Shown: positions 16,226 through 25,130 of the stretch, in pieces
Position numbering within the stretch: the stretch's first letter is position 1
Layout of the letters: each line of letters starts with the position of its first letter
Assembly: GCA_003166865.1 (NCBI GenBank)
Contig: PMUP01000053.1
Location: 37,150-100,743 of the forward strand
Direction of reading: 5' to 3'
DNA from: Bryobacterales bacterium
GTDB taxonomy: Bacteria > Acidobacteriota > Terriglobia > Bryobacterales > Bryobacteraceae
DNA length: 63,594 nucleotides
Translations under genes and position numbers: made by a program
Notes under the pieces: model-generated
Told to the model about the DNA's origin: nothing
The model's database searches: none
The model's input: the letters and a program-made list of their open reading frames with translations, nothing else

Positions 16226-16245
16226 CCCCAAAGAACTCCCCAAAG
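16226..16245. promoter_or_regulatory. Putative integrase arm-type sites, left end of element I
   Basis: Two direct copies, CCCCAAAG at 16226 and CCCCAAAG at 16238, separated by AACT. The same arrangement (ACCCAAAG AAT CCCCAAAG) lies near 31983-32001, inside the end of the integrase gene. Both pairs fall inside the element about 75-130 bp from the tRNA core, where arm sites are expected. Confidence 0.45.
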
Positions 16246-16407
16246 TGTTCCTGGTCCGTGCCCTTTCGGTCTGATCTCAGTAAAATTGTTAGTAGGCCGC
16301 CTAGTTCCGGTCTGATCAATTAGGACGAAGGCTCTTCTTTGGAAACTCCTGCCACGTAGGCGGCCTTTCGTACCTCAGGAGCAAAACTCAGCTAGGAGTT
16401 TCCAGCA

Positions 16408-16968
16408 ATGCCGAAAAAGAATGGCTCAGCTAGCCCTCGGATACACCTGTCGCCGGAATGGGCTTCGCCAACGGTCAGCGCGGACAAGTGGGCGGAATTG
16501 CAGGCCGCGTCAGCAGACTGGACGAAGAAGTTTGAAGATTGCGCGCGTACGATACCACCGAAGGTTGTCGCTCCCGAGCCGCAGGGTGGACGAGTTCCGC
16601 CCTCCAACGATTCGCCGGCTGAGCCGTCGGACAATCCCGCCCAAGGTGATCGCCGCAATGAGCAGTTCGTGCTGCCCAAGGCGGGGCCACCAACAGACGC
16701 GCCGCCGAAGTGGGCCGTTTGCAGACGCCCCGAGGCAACCTATGAGGTGCTGCGTCCGAAGTTCTTTGGCTCCGAATCCGAGGCGGAAGAGGTTCTCAAT
16801 TTTGAAGTCCAGTTTTCATCTGAGCCGGAAGAGACGACGAAGGACCCTTGCCGGGATCGGATTCTAAATAGACAGCAAGGCTGGCGAGGCCCGGTACCGA
16901 TTCGGCGGGTGGCTGACTACCTCAGGTGCGACATGTGGTCAAACGCTGCGAGAGTTTTTCCCGGTTGA
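16408..16968 (+). CDS. Hypothetical protein, possibly frameshifted (part 1)
   Basis: A 186-residue frame with a good ribosome site (AGGAG about 10 nt before the ATG). It is Pro- and Glu-rich, with a low-complexity middle (PPSNDSPAEPSDNPAQG). From about 16870 the reading in the next frame (SKAGEARYRFGGW, then TTSGATCGQTLREFF) looks more protein-like and runs without a stop into the following ORF, so one gene may have been split by a small indel. No family recognised. First gene of element I. Confidence 0.5.
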   Translation: MPKKNGSASPRIHLSPEWASPTVSADKWAELQAASADWTKKFEDCARTIPPKVVAPEPQGGRVPPSNDSPAEPSDNPAQGDRRNEQFVLPKAGPPTDAPPKWAVCRRPEATYEVLRPKFFGSESEAEEVLNFEVQFSSEPEETTKDPCRDRILNRQQGWRGPVPIRRVADYLRCDMWSNAARVFPG

Positions 16969-16981
16969 GGAACTCGGCGCG

Positions 16982-17296
16982 ATGCCCAAGTTTGATGCCA
17001 GGGAAGAGATCCGACTGCTGTCGGAAGGCGTTTCGAGAAGCTTTCAATGCTACCTAGATGAAGACTGGCGCTTCGGTGAAATCGAAGCAGATGCCAGGCA
17101 AAGGCTAGGCCACAATTACAGTGGCAGACGGCACCAAAGCATTGCAGAAATCATTCTGAAGGTGGTGTACGATCTGGAAGGAGCATTGGTAAAAGCACAC
17201 CCAGATGCGTTGTGCCCAGCGGTAGCGGACTTCTGGCGCTCGTGGCAGGTGCAACAGCATTCAGTTCCCCAAGACCCCTGCCGCCGAGGCGATTGA
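16982..17296 (+). CDS. Hypothetical protein, possibly the C-terminal part of the preceding gene
   Basis: A 104-residue frame from the first ATG, but the same frame is open upstream from about 16870 (CGQTLREFFPVEELG precedes the ATG). It contains amphipathic segments (REEIRLLSEGVSRSFQCYLD, IAEIILKVVYDLEGALVK). There is no clear ribosome site of its own, which supports the view that it continues the 16408 gene. Function unknown. Confidence 0.45.
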   Translation: MPKFDAREEIRLLSEGVSRSFQCYLDEDWRFGEIEADARQRLGHNYSGRRHQSIAEIILKVVYDLEGALVKAHPDALCPAVADFWRSWQVQQHSVPQDPCRRGD

Positions 17297-17435
17297 GAGA
17301 CAACGTTTACGGGCGGCTGGCCCACTGCCACCTGCGCCCGAACCTGTGGAGGCTGCGGCAGAGCAAAATGGTTGAATACGGCTCAGTTAATCCATTCTAC
17401 TTGCGTTGCTAAGCGTTCGCGATGCCGCCACACCG

Positions 17436-18479
17436 TCATTTGACTTCTACCAGCTCGATCGCTTCGCGGCTCGGACCTTCGATCATGACGGCGCGCGTGT
17501 CCCCGAGCTTGTATGGCCGGCCCAAACCTTCGATCCGCTGACGGCCATCGCCAAGTTCCTTCTCCTGACCTAGAAACCTCACCCCCTCGCTCCCCAGCTT
17601 CGCGATCCAGGCATCGAGGTTGGTGACGCTGAGCGCAAAATGATCAGCCAAGTGGCCCCGAGTGCTTGCTAGCGGAGCGTCGCCTTGCCTTGCGTACCAC
17701 TGCACGGATACGTCATCAAAAGTGACGCCGCCCGACGGCTTCCGGCTGGTCCCTTCCATTTCAAGCGCCGGCCAGCTCCTCGCGCTACGCTCTACTTTGC
17801 AGTTGGCCTCGGTGGGCAGCGGATCGCGTCCGTTTGGCCGGGCATTGAGATGTTTCTGGTACCACAGCACTGCGCAAAGCGGATCTTCCTGGTACATGTG
17901 TACGTGGTTGAATCGCTCCACTGGCATGTTGCCCTGATATTCTACGATGGCGCCGTCCGGTCCTTGCATATACGCGAATCCTGCGCCGCCGGCTGGCTTT
18001 GCACCATTCGCCTTGGCCTCTGCAATCTGCGCGCTGGTCCGGCCAAGCGTACCGTCGGTGCCCGGCCAGGTGTCGCTACTGATCATTACCTCGCCGCCCT
18101 CGGGTGACGTATAGAGCGGCAGTAAGGGAACCTTATTCTGTTGATACGTGGCGAGGTTCTTGCGCACGTCAACGACATGCCAGCCGAAGTGCCAGATCGC
18201 CGTCTGGGGTTCTGTTGGGGCGGCCGAATTGACTTTGGTGAATAGCACGAAAACCTTGCCCGTTTTCAGCGCGGGAAAGCCGCCCCAAGTTGACTTGGAC
18301 GTGCTCGGAAACTGCTTGGTGTAGAAGTCGATCGCCGCCTCCGGGTTAGGCGAGTTAAGGTGCAGGTGATGGAACCCCGGCGTTGGAAGCTGGCTGTTCT
18401 GGTCCTGCGGTTGGGTCTGGCTCCAAACGGCGAAGACCAGGCCGAGAGTCGCGGTAATAAATAGTCCCCAGGTTTTCAT
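17436..18479 (-). CDS. Secreted two-domain VOC (glyoxalase/bleomycin-resistance) protein
   Basis: A 347-residue protein with a signal peptide (WGLFITATLGLVFAVWSQ). Two vicinal-oxygen-chelate repeats: residues about 35-180 (FHHLHLNSPNPEAAIDFYTK, where H starts the metal site) and about 185-345 (FNHVHMYQEDPLCAVLWYQK, DHFALSVTNLDAWIAKL, GDTRAVMIEGPSREAIELVE). The conserved His and Glu positions suggest it binds metal. The substrate is unknown. It stands alone on the minus strand in element I and was probably acquired as cargo. Confidence 0.87.
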   Translation of the reverse strand: MKTWGLFITATLGLVFAVWSQTQPQDQNSQLPTPGFHHLHLNSPNPEAAIDFYTKQFPSTSKSTWGGFPALKTGKVFVLFTKVNSAAPTEPQTAIWHFGWHVVDVRKNLATYQQNKVPLLPLYTSPEGGEVMISSDTWPGTDGTLGRTSAQIAEAKANGAKPAGGAGFAYMQGPDGAIVEYQGNMPVERFNHVHMYQEDPLCAVLWYQKHLNARPNGRDPLPTEANCKVERSARSWPALEMEGTSRKPSGGVTFDDVSVQWYARQGDAPLASTRGHLADHFALSVTNLDAWIAKLGSEGVRFLGQEKELGDGRQRIEGLGRPYKLGDTRAVMIEGPSREAIELVEVK

Positions 18480-18607
18480 AGTGCAGTTATTCGAGGTCCA
18501 TCACGATAGAGTATTACAAAAAGGCGCTGACTTCAGCGGCACGGGACGAGGCCGAGCGCCAAATCGCGGGCGATCCTCGGGAAACACGGGCTCTAGCGCG
18601 CGGGGCT

Positions 18608-18805
18608 CTACCGTCTGCCGTCCACCCTTCCCCGGTTGGCAACGAATAGTAGAGCTAATCCCGCCACAACTGCGATCCCACCATAGACAGCCCATCGGAT
18701 CTGTCCGGTCATGAAACTGCCCGGCAGGACGTTGATCCCTTGCAGGAACCAAATCGCGCCGAACAGAACCAGAACCGCGCCCACGATGTTCAAGGTGACT
18801 TTCAT
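18608..18805 (-). CDS. Small membrane protein with two transmembrane segments
   Basis: 65 residues: first segment VGAVLVLFGAIWFLQGINVL, second AVYGGIAVVAGLALLFVA, ending in a basic tail (NRGRVDGRR). The F-WFLQG-NVLPGSFMTG pattern is common in small bacterial inner-membrane proteins of unknown role. It is separated from its neighbours by about 100 bp and divergent from the beta-propeller gene. Confidence 0.72.
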   Translation of the reverse strand: MKVTLNIVGAVLVLFGAIWFLQGINVLPGSFMTGQIRWAVYGGIAVVAGLALLFVANRGRVDGRR

Positions 18806-18897
18806 GCTTCGCTTTATTCTACGGTGGCGTGCTTCGGATTGCTCCAGCCCGGAAGACCTCGGGCTGCCGACGATGTATACTCAGGCGAGGAATTTTC

Positions 18898-19941
18898 ATG
18901 TTTCGACTCGGTCTAGGAATTGCAACCGTGGTGGCAATTTGTGCCTCCACCGGATGGGCCCAGCAGGCCCCAGCCGCGGGACCCTATCAGGTGCTGAAGA
19001 CAGCCAAAGTCGGCGGCGATGGCGGTTTCGACTACGTGAATGTGGACGTAGAAAATCGCCGGTTGTACATCGCGCGCACCGGCAAGACTCCGCGCATCAA
19101 CGTCTATAATCTCGACACGTTGGAGCCGGTGGGCGAAGTGATGACCACCAACGCGCACGGAGCCGTAATCGATCCGAAAACGAACCACGGCTTTGCTACT
19201 ACCAAGCCGATTACGATGTTCGACTCAAAAACGCTTGCAACCATCAAGACTATTGAGGTACAGGGCAACCCGGATGGCGCTTTCTTCGATCCGTCGGATG
19301 AGCGGGCCTACATTCTTAGCCACGCTTCGCCGCATGTGACGGTGATCGACACGAAGGATGGCTCCATCATAAAATCGTTCGACATTGGAGGTATGCCGGA
19401 ACAGGCGGCAGGTGATGGCAAAGGCCATTTGTACATCGACGTGGAGGACAAGGACAATATCGCGGTAGTGGACACCAAGACGCTCGATGTGACCGCGCAT
19501 TATGATGTAGCCGGAAAAGGTGGCACGTGCGCCGGCCTCGCGATGGACGCGAAGAATCACATTCTTTTCGCGGCTTGCCGCAATCCAGCGAACATGGTTA
19601 TCCTCAATGCGGACGATGGCAAAATCATCACGACGCTACCGATCGGGATGGGGACGGATGGCGCCACGTTCAATCCGAATACGATGGAAGCGTTCAGCTC
19701 GCAGGGCATCGACGGCACACTGACGATCATCAAGGAGAACAGCCCTACTAGCTTTGTTGTAGAGCAGACGTTGCCGACGATGAACGGCGCAAGGACAAGC
19801 GCACTAGACATCAAGACAAACCACATCATCCTGATTACTGCTGAATTCGGTCCGCCGACTCCACCGGCTCAACCCGGTGGACGCCCCGGACGTGGCCAGA
19901 TAGTGCCAGATTCATTTTCCATCCTGGTAGTGGGAAAGTAG
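18898..19941 (+). CDS. Secreted YVTN/YncE-like beta-propeller protein
   Basis: 347 residues from the ATG at 18898, which has GAGG upstream and is followed by a signal peptide (GLGIATVVAICASTGWAQ). The mature protein is a string of propeller blades with VD.ENRRLYIARTG, HVTVIDTKDGSIIKSFDIGG, IAVVDTKTLDVTAHYDV and MVILNADDGKIITTLPIG. Such proteins bind ligands or partners in the periplasm and some are lactonases; no catalytic set is evident here. Confidence 0.85.
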   Translation: MFRLGLGIATVVAICASTGWAQQAPAAGPYQVLKTAKVGGDGGFDYVNVDVENRRLYIARTGKTPRINVYNLDTLEPVGEVMTTNAHGAVIDPKTNHGFATTKPITMFDSKTLATIKTIEVQGNPDGAFFDPSDERAYILSHASPHVTVIDTKDGSIIKSFDIGGMPEQAAGDGKGHLYIDVEDKDNIAVVDTKTLDVTAHYDVAGKGGTCAGLAMDAKNHILFAACRNPANMVILNADDGKIITTLPIGMGTDGATFNPNTMEAFSSQGIDGTLTIIKENSPTSFVVEQTLPTMNGARTSALDIKTNHIILITAEFGPPTPPAQPGGRPGRGQIVPDSFSILVVGK

Positions 19942-20058
19942 GTCCTTTTCGCTTACAGGCCTGGTTTCGAGAGCCACTCCGCCCGCGGGCAAGAAGTTAT
20001 CATCGCGACGGATGCCGATACCTGTCATCGAGTGACTTCAGGTCGCGTGAGCGCGGCG

Positions 20059-20254
20059 TTAGGCGTCTTTCGGTTTGTTCTTGCTCCCCGGCGGCCTGCC
20101 GCGTCGCTTCAGCGCTGTCATCCAGGCTGGTGGGCGACCTCTGCGTTTGCCCTGTCCTGCTGCAAGGCGCTGCAAGGCGCTGCAAGGTGAGGATCGCTTC
20201 GGCGAGTTGGTCCCGTTCGTTCCGCAGCTCGGCGAGCATTTTGTTGAGGTCCAT
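20059..20254 (-). pseudogene. Small basic acidobacterial protein broken by a 10-bp tandem duplication
   Basis: The start reads MDLNKMLAELRNERDQLAEA, a coiled-coil opening, and another frame carries the expected ending GKRRGRPPAWM...GRPPGSKNKPKDA. The frames part at a perfect 10-bp tandem repeat (TGCAAGGCGC at 20161-20170 and 20171-20180). Removing one copy restores a continuous 61-residue protein with AT-hook-like GRPP motifs. The two GRPP cores suggest DNA binding. Probably a slippage mutation. Confidence 0.75.
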
Positions 20255-20368
20255 TCGTGCAGGATACCGAGTGTTGAAACATAAATCCGACACCGGCGGG
20301 CCAGAATTCATCTATGCTTCGCTTTCTCGATCTCCTCGCGGGCGTGCGCGATCTTGGTCTCACTCCCG

Positions 20369-20602
20369 CTAACGCGGCTTGTGCCCCTGCATTCGGACCC
20401 TCTTGCACTTCGGGCACCGCCATTTTCGCTTCTTGTGGTAGATGTGCCCTTTGAGTTCCTTCATGGCGACTTTGCAGCTCTTGCAGGTCACGATGCTCTC
20501 TTCGTTTCGATGATCGCACTGCTCGATGTCGGACGGGAGGCAGATTCTTGCACGGACGGCCTTAACCTTGTGCGATCCGCAGGAAGGCCGCCTGAAGTTC
20601 AT
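20369..20602 (-). CDS. Small zinc-ribbon protein (77 residues)
   Basis: From the ATG at 20602 the protein has one CxxC in VTCKSCKVAM and a second in WRCPKCKRVR, a four-Cys ribbon, with a basic end (MQGHKPR). It starts 4 bp after the stop of the 50-residue gene upstream, so the two are probably co-transcribed. Likely nucleic-acid or protein binding; no precise family. Confidence 0.6.
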   Translation of the reverse strand: MNFRRPSCGSHKVKAVRARICLPSDIEQCDHRNEESIVTCKSCKVAMKELKGHIYHKKRKWRCPKCKRVRMQGHKPR

Positions 20603-20606
20603 TAGT

Positions 20607-20759
20607 TCACCGCTCTTCCGCGAGTTCCTTGGTCGGGAAATTACCCACGCTCTCAATCGGGACCGGATCATCCTCGAATGTCAGTTTGAACGACCAAGTG
20701 CCGTCTTCGTGCTCGGTGTACTCCACGCCGCCGGGGACAGTCCCGTCGCTAATTGTCAT
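20607..20759 (-). CDS. Small hypothetical protein (50 residues)
   Basis: A short acidic ORF beginning MTISDGTVPGGVEYTEHEDG and continuing TWSFKLTFEDDPVPIESVG. The alternating pattern suggests a small beta structure. Composition and the 4-bp junction with the next zinc-ribbon gene favour real coding. Function unknown. Confidence 0.48.
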   Translation of the reverse strand: MTISDGTVPGGVEYTEHEDGTWSFKLTFEDDPVPIESVGNFPTKELAEER

Positions 20760-21016
20760 GGCGTCGATATTATCAAGATCAGCCGACTACAACTTTTCGT
20801 GACCCTCGCCGGTGGGAGTGATTCCGGCAATGGCTGCCAACGGAAGCGCCACCGCCCGCCTCGGGTACTCCTAATACGATTCCGGGTACGCATGGCCCCA
20901 AAGATCCCCCGCAATCGAGGCGCTTGCAGTACAATAACGTCAACTGGGAGGCCAAAATGGAAATCCCAGGCAGATTGGCCTGGAACCAAAACGGATAAGC
21001 GGAAGGAAAGAACCTG

Positions 21017-21595
21017 ATGAAACTTGGGTCTGCCTCAGTATTGGTTGCAGTCTGTCTTTCAATGGCCGCGTTGGCGCAGGCTTCTACACTTACGGGATCG
21101 CAAGTCACTCTGACGGGCGACTATCCAACCTTAGGTACCGCCCTCACTAATTCAGTTACGGAGACGGTGCCCGCCACATTCACCACCTCGGAGTTCACGG
21201 TTCCGCCAGACTTCTTCCTCTTCGGTTTCAATACTACCGTAGGTGCGGACACAATTGATATCTCGTTCAACGGAGATCCTGGCGGCACAGTAACAACCAC
21301 GTCGTTCGACGGCTACCTTTTCGCCTTCACCGGCGCGCCTACAATCACTGGCGTATCGCTCGACCCATCAAGCACGTTTACCTCTTCGCAGGTCGGCCTG
21401 GGCTTTACTGCGGACGAAGTGTCAGTCAACTTGGAGGGACAGACCGTCAGCGACGGTTCCTACGTCCAAGTCGACGTGAGCTTGGCTCCGTCTACGTCTG
21501 AGGTGCCGGAGCCGCAATCCTACGCATTCATTCTCGCGGGACTTGGCGTAATCGGCATTGTTAAGCTGCGCAAAGCTAAGAGTCGAGCCAGCTAA
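21017..21595 (+). CDS. PEP-CTERM sorted extracellular protein
   Basis: 192 residues. A signal peptide (VLVAVCLSMAALAQAS) precedes a Thr/Ser-rich beta domain (SEFTVPPDFFLFGFNTTVG). It ends with the exosortase sorting signal: VPEPQSYAF, then hydrophobic ILAGLGVIGIV and basic KLRKAKSRAS. The host should therefore have an exosortase. The protein is expected at the cell surface or in the extracellular matrix. Its role is unknown. Confidence 0.9.
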   Translation: MKLGSASVLVAVCLSMAALAQASTLTGSQVTLTGDYPTLGTALTNSVTETVPATFTTSEFTVPPDFFLFGFNTTVGADTIDISFNGDPGGTVTTTSFDGYLFAFTGAPTITGVSLDPSSTFTSSQVGLGFTADEVSVNLEGQTVSDGSYVQVDVSLAPSTSEVPEPQSYAFILAGLGVIGIVKLRKAKSRAS

Positions 21596-21717
21596 AAAAA
21601 CCGCAGCCAAATTCCCCACCAGTTTGAAATGGCCCTCCAAGGGTCAATTTCTCGTAAGACCACCCCAAGCTGCGCGTGGCAGCTTATCACTCGTATGCGG
21701 AGTGGTGTCCCACGCCA

Positions 21718-21955
21718 CTACAACCCCAGTTTCCCGGCGCTGTTCTCCCGAAACAAACTGCCGTCGCGGATGTAGCGCCGGACCATCTGAACCGACCTAT
21801 GCCCCGTCTGGTTCATGATCGACCGTTCCGAGGCCCCTGCAATCGCTGCGCTGGTCGCATGCCCGGCCCGCAGCGAAAAGTCACCCTTTCGCGCTTGTTT
21901 AGGGGCCGTGCCAGGTTGGCGCCTGTCGCGGTCCCGTTTCGCTCTGGTGTTCGAT
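21718..21955 (-). pseudogene. C-terminal remnant of a tyrosine recombinase
   Basis: An open frame without a start ends FSLRAGHATSAAIAG, ERSIMNQTGHRSVQMVRRYI and RDGSLFRENSAGKLGL, followed by a stop. This is the integrase C-terminus with catalytic R, GH and Y. The first catalytic His of HSLR is changed to Phe, and the N-terminal two thirds are gone. It is a remnant of a third recombinase within element I. Confidence 0.75.
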
Positions 21956-22079
21956 TCTCTTTACTAATCGAACATCAGAACCATGGTTAGAATACACCGC
22001 ACCCCCTACGGTGTCAACATCTATCTTGAACCATTTTGCAATCCGTTTACCTCACCCGGTACGGTGTATCCTTGAGGAC

Positions 22080-22283
22080 ATGAGCGTAAAGATTCCGGCG
22101 GACGTTCGCGCCGCAATGGCTGAGATAGCGCGAGAGTTTGGCAGGCAAGGCGGTAAGAAGGCTGCGCGTAACTCGACGGCCGAAGAGCGCTCAGCACGAG
22201 CGAGGATTGCGTCCCTCGCCGCGGCAAAGAAGCGCACGGCGGACAGACTGGAACGCGAGCGAGCGTCGAAGAAACGCAAGTGA
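22080..22283 (+). CDS. Small basic Ala/Arg-rich protein (67 residues)
   Basis: From the ATG at 22080 with GAGG 5 nt upstream. The sequence shows GRQGGKKAARNSTAEERSAR and ARIASLAAAKKRTADRLERE, a pattern common in short bacterial basic helical proteins of phage and island regions. Probably nucleic-acid binding. Two copies of TACGGTGT (22007, 22060) flank its promoter region and could be an operator. Confidence 0.55.
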   Translation: MSVKIPADVRAAMAEIAREFGRQGGKKAARNSTAEERSARARIASLAAAKKRTADRLERERASKKRK

Positions 22284-22498
22284 TTGCGTCGTACGGATCT
22301 TGTATTGTTGAGCGGGTACCCCACCGGGTCCACCTATTGCGCGCTGGTTCTGTGGACCTCTCAAAAAAATCGTGGGAAGGCTGGTTGTGTTTGGCGGTGG
22401 GACTGCCGGGATGGTATACGGGATGACTGACCATCGTAGCGACGATTCGCCTGCGCCAAGCGAGATACAGCGATGAGAATTCTAGTAACATCAACCGC

Positions 22499-23806
22499 AT
22501 GAGGCACTGTCGCTGGATTGCCTTCACTGGGGGCATCGGCATCGCGGCCGCGCTCTTGCTTTATGCGGCCAAAACGGACGGCATGAACGTTATGACCGGG
22601 CCGAAGGCGTTCACCAATACTGCCTCTCTCAGCCCAGGTTTGGCCCGCAAGATCACCGCGCAGGATCTTCCGCAACCTCAGCGTCCCACGGTCGGTGGAG
22701 TGTTCGGGATGATAGGCGTCCGTTTTCGCGGGGCCGCCGCGCGGCCTGAGAACACCATGCCGAAGGCTCCGCCCGGCTTCAAGGTGGACCTCTTTGTCAC
22801 TAGCGGCCTTACGATCCCGCGGCAAATACGCAGGGCTCCCAACGGTGACATCTTCGTGGCGGATACCGGCGCCGGAACTGTTCGAATCTTCCGCGGCATC
22901 ACGCGCGAGGGCAAGCCGCAGGAGTCTTCGGTGTACGCCAGTTATCCGGCGGCATTCGGCATCAACTTCTATCCGCCGGGGCCAAATCCGCAGTGGGTTT
23001 ATGTCACCAACACCAGCACGTTGGTGCGATACGCCTATAAGAATGGCGATCTTAAAGCCACCGGAGAGCCCGAGAAGCTGGTCACGGATCTTCCCTCGGG
23101 CGGCCACTCAACCCGCGACATTGTCTTCTCCAAAGACGGCAAGAGCCTATTCCTCGCGGTTGGATCGGCGTCCAACAATAACGACAATGACGCCGAATTC
23201 CACCGAGCCAACATCCTGGAGTACACACCTGAAGGCAAGTTCGTTGGAGTCTACGCGTCGGGCATTCGAAATCCCGTGGGCCTCGCGGTTGAACCGGAAA
23301 CAGGCGAGCTGTGGACTTCCGTCAACGAACGCGACAACCTGGGGGACAACCTGGTTCCCGATTATGTAACACATATCGCGCGGGGAGGCTTCTACGGCTG
23401 GCCGTGGTTTTACATCGGCGGCAATCAAGACCCGGCCCATGCTGGCAAGCATCCCGAGTTGAAGGCCAAGGTGATCGTGCCGGACGTCTTGATTCAGGCT
23501 CATAGCGCTTCGCTCGGCATGGCCTTCTATGACGGCAAGATGTTTCCCGCCCAGTATTCAGGCGATGCGTTTGCGGCCGAGCACGGATCGTGGAATCACT
23601 CCCAGGGCGCCGGCCGCGAGGTGATCCGCATCCCGATAGAGAAGGGGCGAGCCACGAGCGTCTATCAGGACTTCCTCACTGGATTCACCACCGGTGGAGA
23701 TGCTTGGGGCAGACCCGTCGGAGTAGCGGTAGCGGCTGATGGCTCGTTGCTGGTGACGGACGACGGCGCTCGGGTGATCTGGCGCGTGAGCTATTCAGGC
23801 AAGTAA
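22499..23806 (+). CDS. PQQ-type soluble glucose/sorbosone dehydrogenase
   Basis: A 435-residue secreted six-bladed propeller dehydrogenase. The N-terminal hydrophobic segment (GIGIAAALLLYAA) is a signal or anchor. Family stretches: PNGDIFVADTGAGTVRIF, SGGHSTRDIVFSKDGKSLF, AVGSASNNNDND, GIRNPVGLAVEPETGELW and FAAEHGSWNHS. It would oxidise a sugar in the periplasm with PQQ as cofactor and pass electrons to a cytochrome or quinone. No PQQ synthesis genes are nearby. Cargo of element I. Confidence 0.88.
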   Translation: MRHCRWIAFTGGIGIAAALLLYAAKTDGMNVMTGPKAFTNTASLSPGLARKITAQDLPQPQRPTVGGVFGMIGVRFRGAAARPENTMPKAPPGFKVDLFVTSGLTIPRQIRRAPNGDIFVADTGAGTVRIFRGITREGKPQESSVYASYPAAFGINFYPPGPNPQWVYVTNTSTLVRYAYKNGDLKATGEPEKLVTDLPSGGHSTRDIVFSKDGKSLFLAVGSASNNNDNDAEFHRANILEYTPEGKFVGVYASGIRNPVGLAVEPETGELWTSVNERDNLGDNLVPDYVTHIARGGFYGWPWFYIGGNQDPAHAGKHPELKAKVIVPDVLIQAHSASLGMAFYDGKMFPAQYSGDAFAAEHGSWNHSQGAGREVIRIPIEKGRATSVYQDFLTGFTTGGDAWGRPVGVAVAADGSLLVTDDGARVIWRVSYSGK

Positions 23807-23944
23807 GGGCGCGGCGACGGCCATGCACTGTGAAATAGTGGCCGTCTCGCGTGCCGATCCGTGCCCAATTGGCGATTCAGTCCCATTGCTCTCCGGGCCG
23901 CGCTGAGTCATCGGGTCGAATGCCGCCCTGGAACTGGAGAATAA

Positions 23945-24051
23945 CGGAACAAACGGAACCAATCAATTCCTAAAACAACTTAGAGCGGAACTTCCCGACG
24001 GAACCGCACCGGAACCGGGCGGAACCGATCCGAGATGAGTTCCGTGGTTCC
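23945..24051. repeat. Cluster of CGGAAC repeats (iteron-like)
   Basis: Six direct copies of CGGAAC start at 23945, 23954, 23986, 23999, 24010 and 24020, with inverted GTTCCG at 24039 and GGTTCC at 24046. The stretch between genes (23807-24128) holds no ORF of note. The density suggests a protein-binding array, such as an operator, replication iterons or recombinase arm sites of a lost element. Confidence 0.55.
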
Positions 24052-24128
24052 ACAAGCTCGTCACGGTGGATCATTTCCCCCACACTAGGGTGTATACTCG
24101 CTGCATCCGGGTTCCACTGGAGGTTTCG

Positions 24129-25130
24129 ATGCCGCCTCGTTTTTCTCTGTTCTTGCTGCTAGCGTGCTTGGCGGGCATTTTCGCGACATGCCCGGCGAAC
24201 GCCGCCGAAGCGAAAGGGTCTTCAGCTAAAACGTGGGTTCCTCCCAAGACGCCCGATGGCCAGCCTGACCTCCAAGGCACATGGACCAATGCCACCATCA
24301 CTCCATTCGAGCGGCCAGACGAACTCTCTGGCAAAGCGGTTCTGAGTCCTGAAGAGGCTGCGAAGGTCGAAAAGCTGGCGGCGGCGAATCGTGTCGATCG
24401 GCCTCCCAAGCCTGGCGACGTAGGCAGCTACAACCAGGTTTGGTTCGACTCCGGCACCAAAGTCGTATCCACTCGGCAAACTTCACTCGTAGTGGACCCT
24501 CCTGATGGCCGCGTTCCGCTCACTGCCGCAGCCGAGGCGCAAAGAGATTACGATGCCGCGCACAACGCCGACTCTTATGAGTATATGAGCGTCTGGGATC
24601 GCTGCATCACGCGTGGCGTTCCCGCAGGCATGTTCCCGGCCGGCTATAACAACGCTTATCAGATCGTTCAGACTTCCAGCTATGTTGTGATTCTTTACGA
24701 AATGATTCACGAGACACGCATCATTCCTCTCGATGGGCGCCCGCACGTATCCGCCAATATTCGTCTTTGGAACGGGGACTCGCGCGGCCACTGGGAAGAC
24801 GACACGCTGGTGGTGGACACAACCAACTACAACAACAAAGGCTCGATCGGCACCAGCGCCGCGACCGCGCGTATCAAGGGCATCCCGCAGACCGAGGTGT
24901 TGCATGTAGTCGAGCGCTTTACTCGCACGGGCCCGAACATGATCAGCTACGAAGTCACCATCGATGATCCACCGATGTATACCCGGCCGTGGAAAGTGGC
25001 GTTCCCTTTGACTCGGGACGACAAATATCGGATTTACGAGTATGCCTGCCATGAGGGTAATCACGCCGTCGAGAATGTGCTCAGCGGCGGTCGCGCGCTC
25101 GATAAAGCCGCCGCGGCTCCCCATCGATGA
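24129..25130 (+). CDS. Secreted acidobacterial protein of unknown function
   Basis: 333 residues from the ATG at 24129 (GGAGG upstream) with a signal peptide (FLLLACLAGIFATCPANAAEA). Conserved features: PDGQPDLQGTWTNATITP near the front, GHWEDDTLVVDTTNYNNKG in the centre and LHVVERFTRTGPNMISYEV later. The same pattern (GHWDGGTLVVDVTGFNDK, LHVVERYTL) occurs in the gene at 44887 outside the element, so the two are distant paralogues. Families like this are expanded in Acidobacteriota. No catalytic motif is known. Confidence 0.82.
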   Translation: MPPRFSLFLLLACLAGIFATCPANAAEAKGSSAKTWVPPKTPDGQPDLQGTWTNATITPFERPDELSGKAVLSPEEAAKVEKLAAANRVDRPPKPGDVGSYNQVWFDSGTKVVSTRQTSLVVDPPDGRVPLTAAAEAQRDYDAAHNADSYEYMSVWDRCITRGVPAGMFPAGYNNAYQIVQTSSYVVILYEMIHETRIIPLDGRPHVSANIRLWNGDSRGHWEDDTLVVDTTNYNNKGSIGTSAATARIKGIPQTEVLHVVERFTRTGPNMISYEVTIDDPPMYTRPWKVAFPLTRDDKYRIYEYACHEGNHAVENVLSGGRALDKAAAAPHR

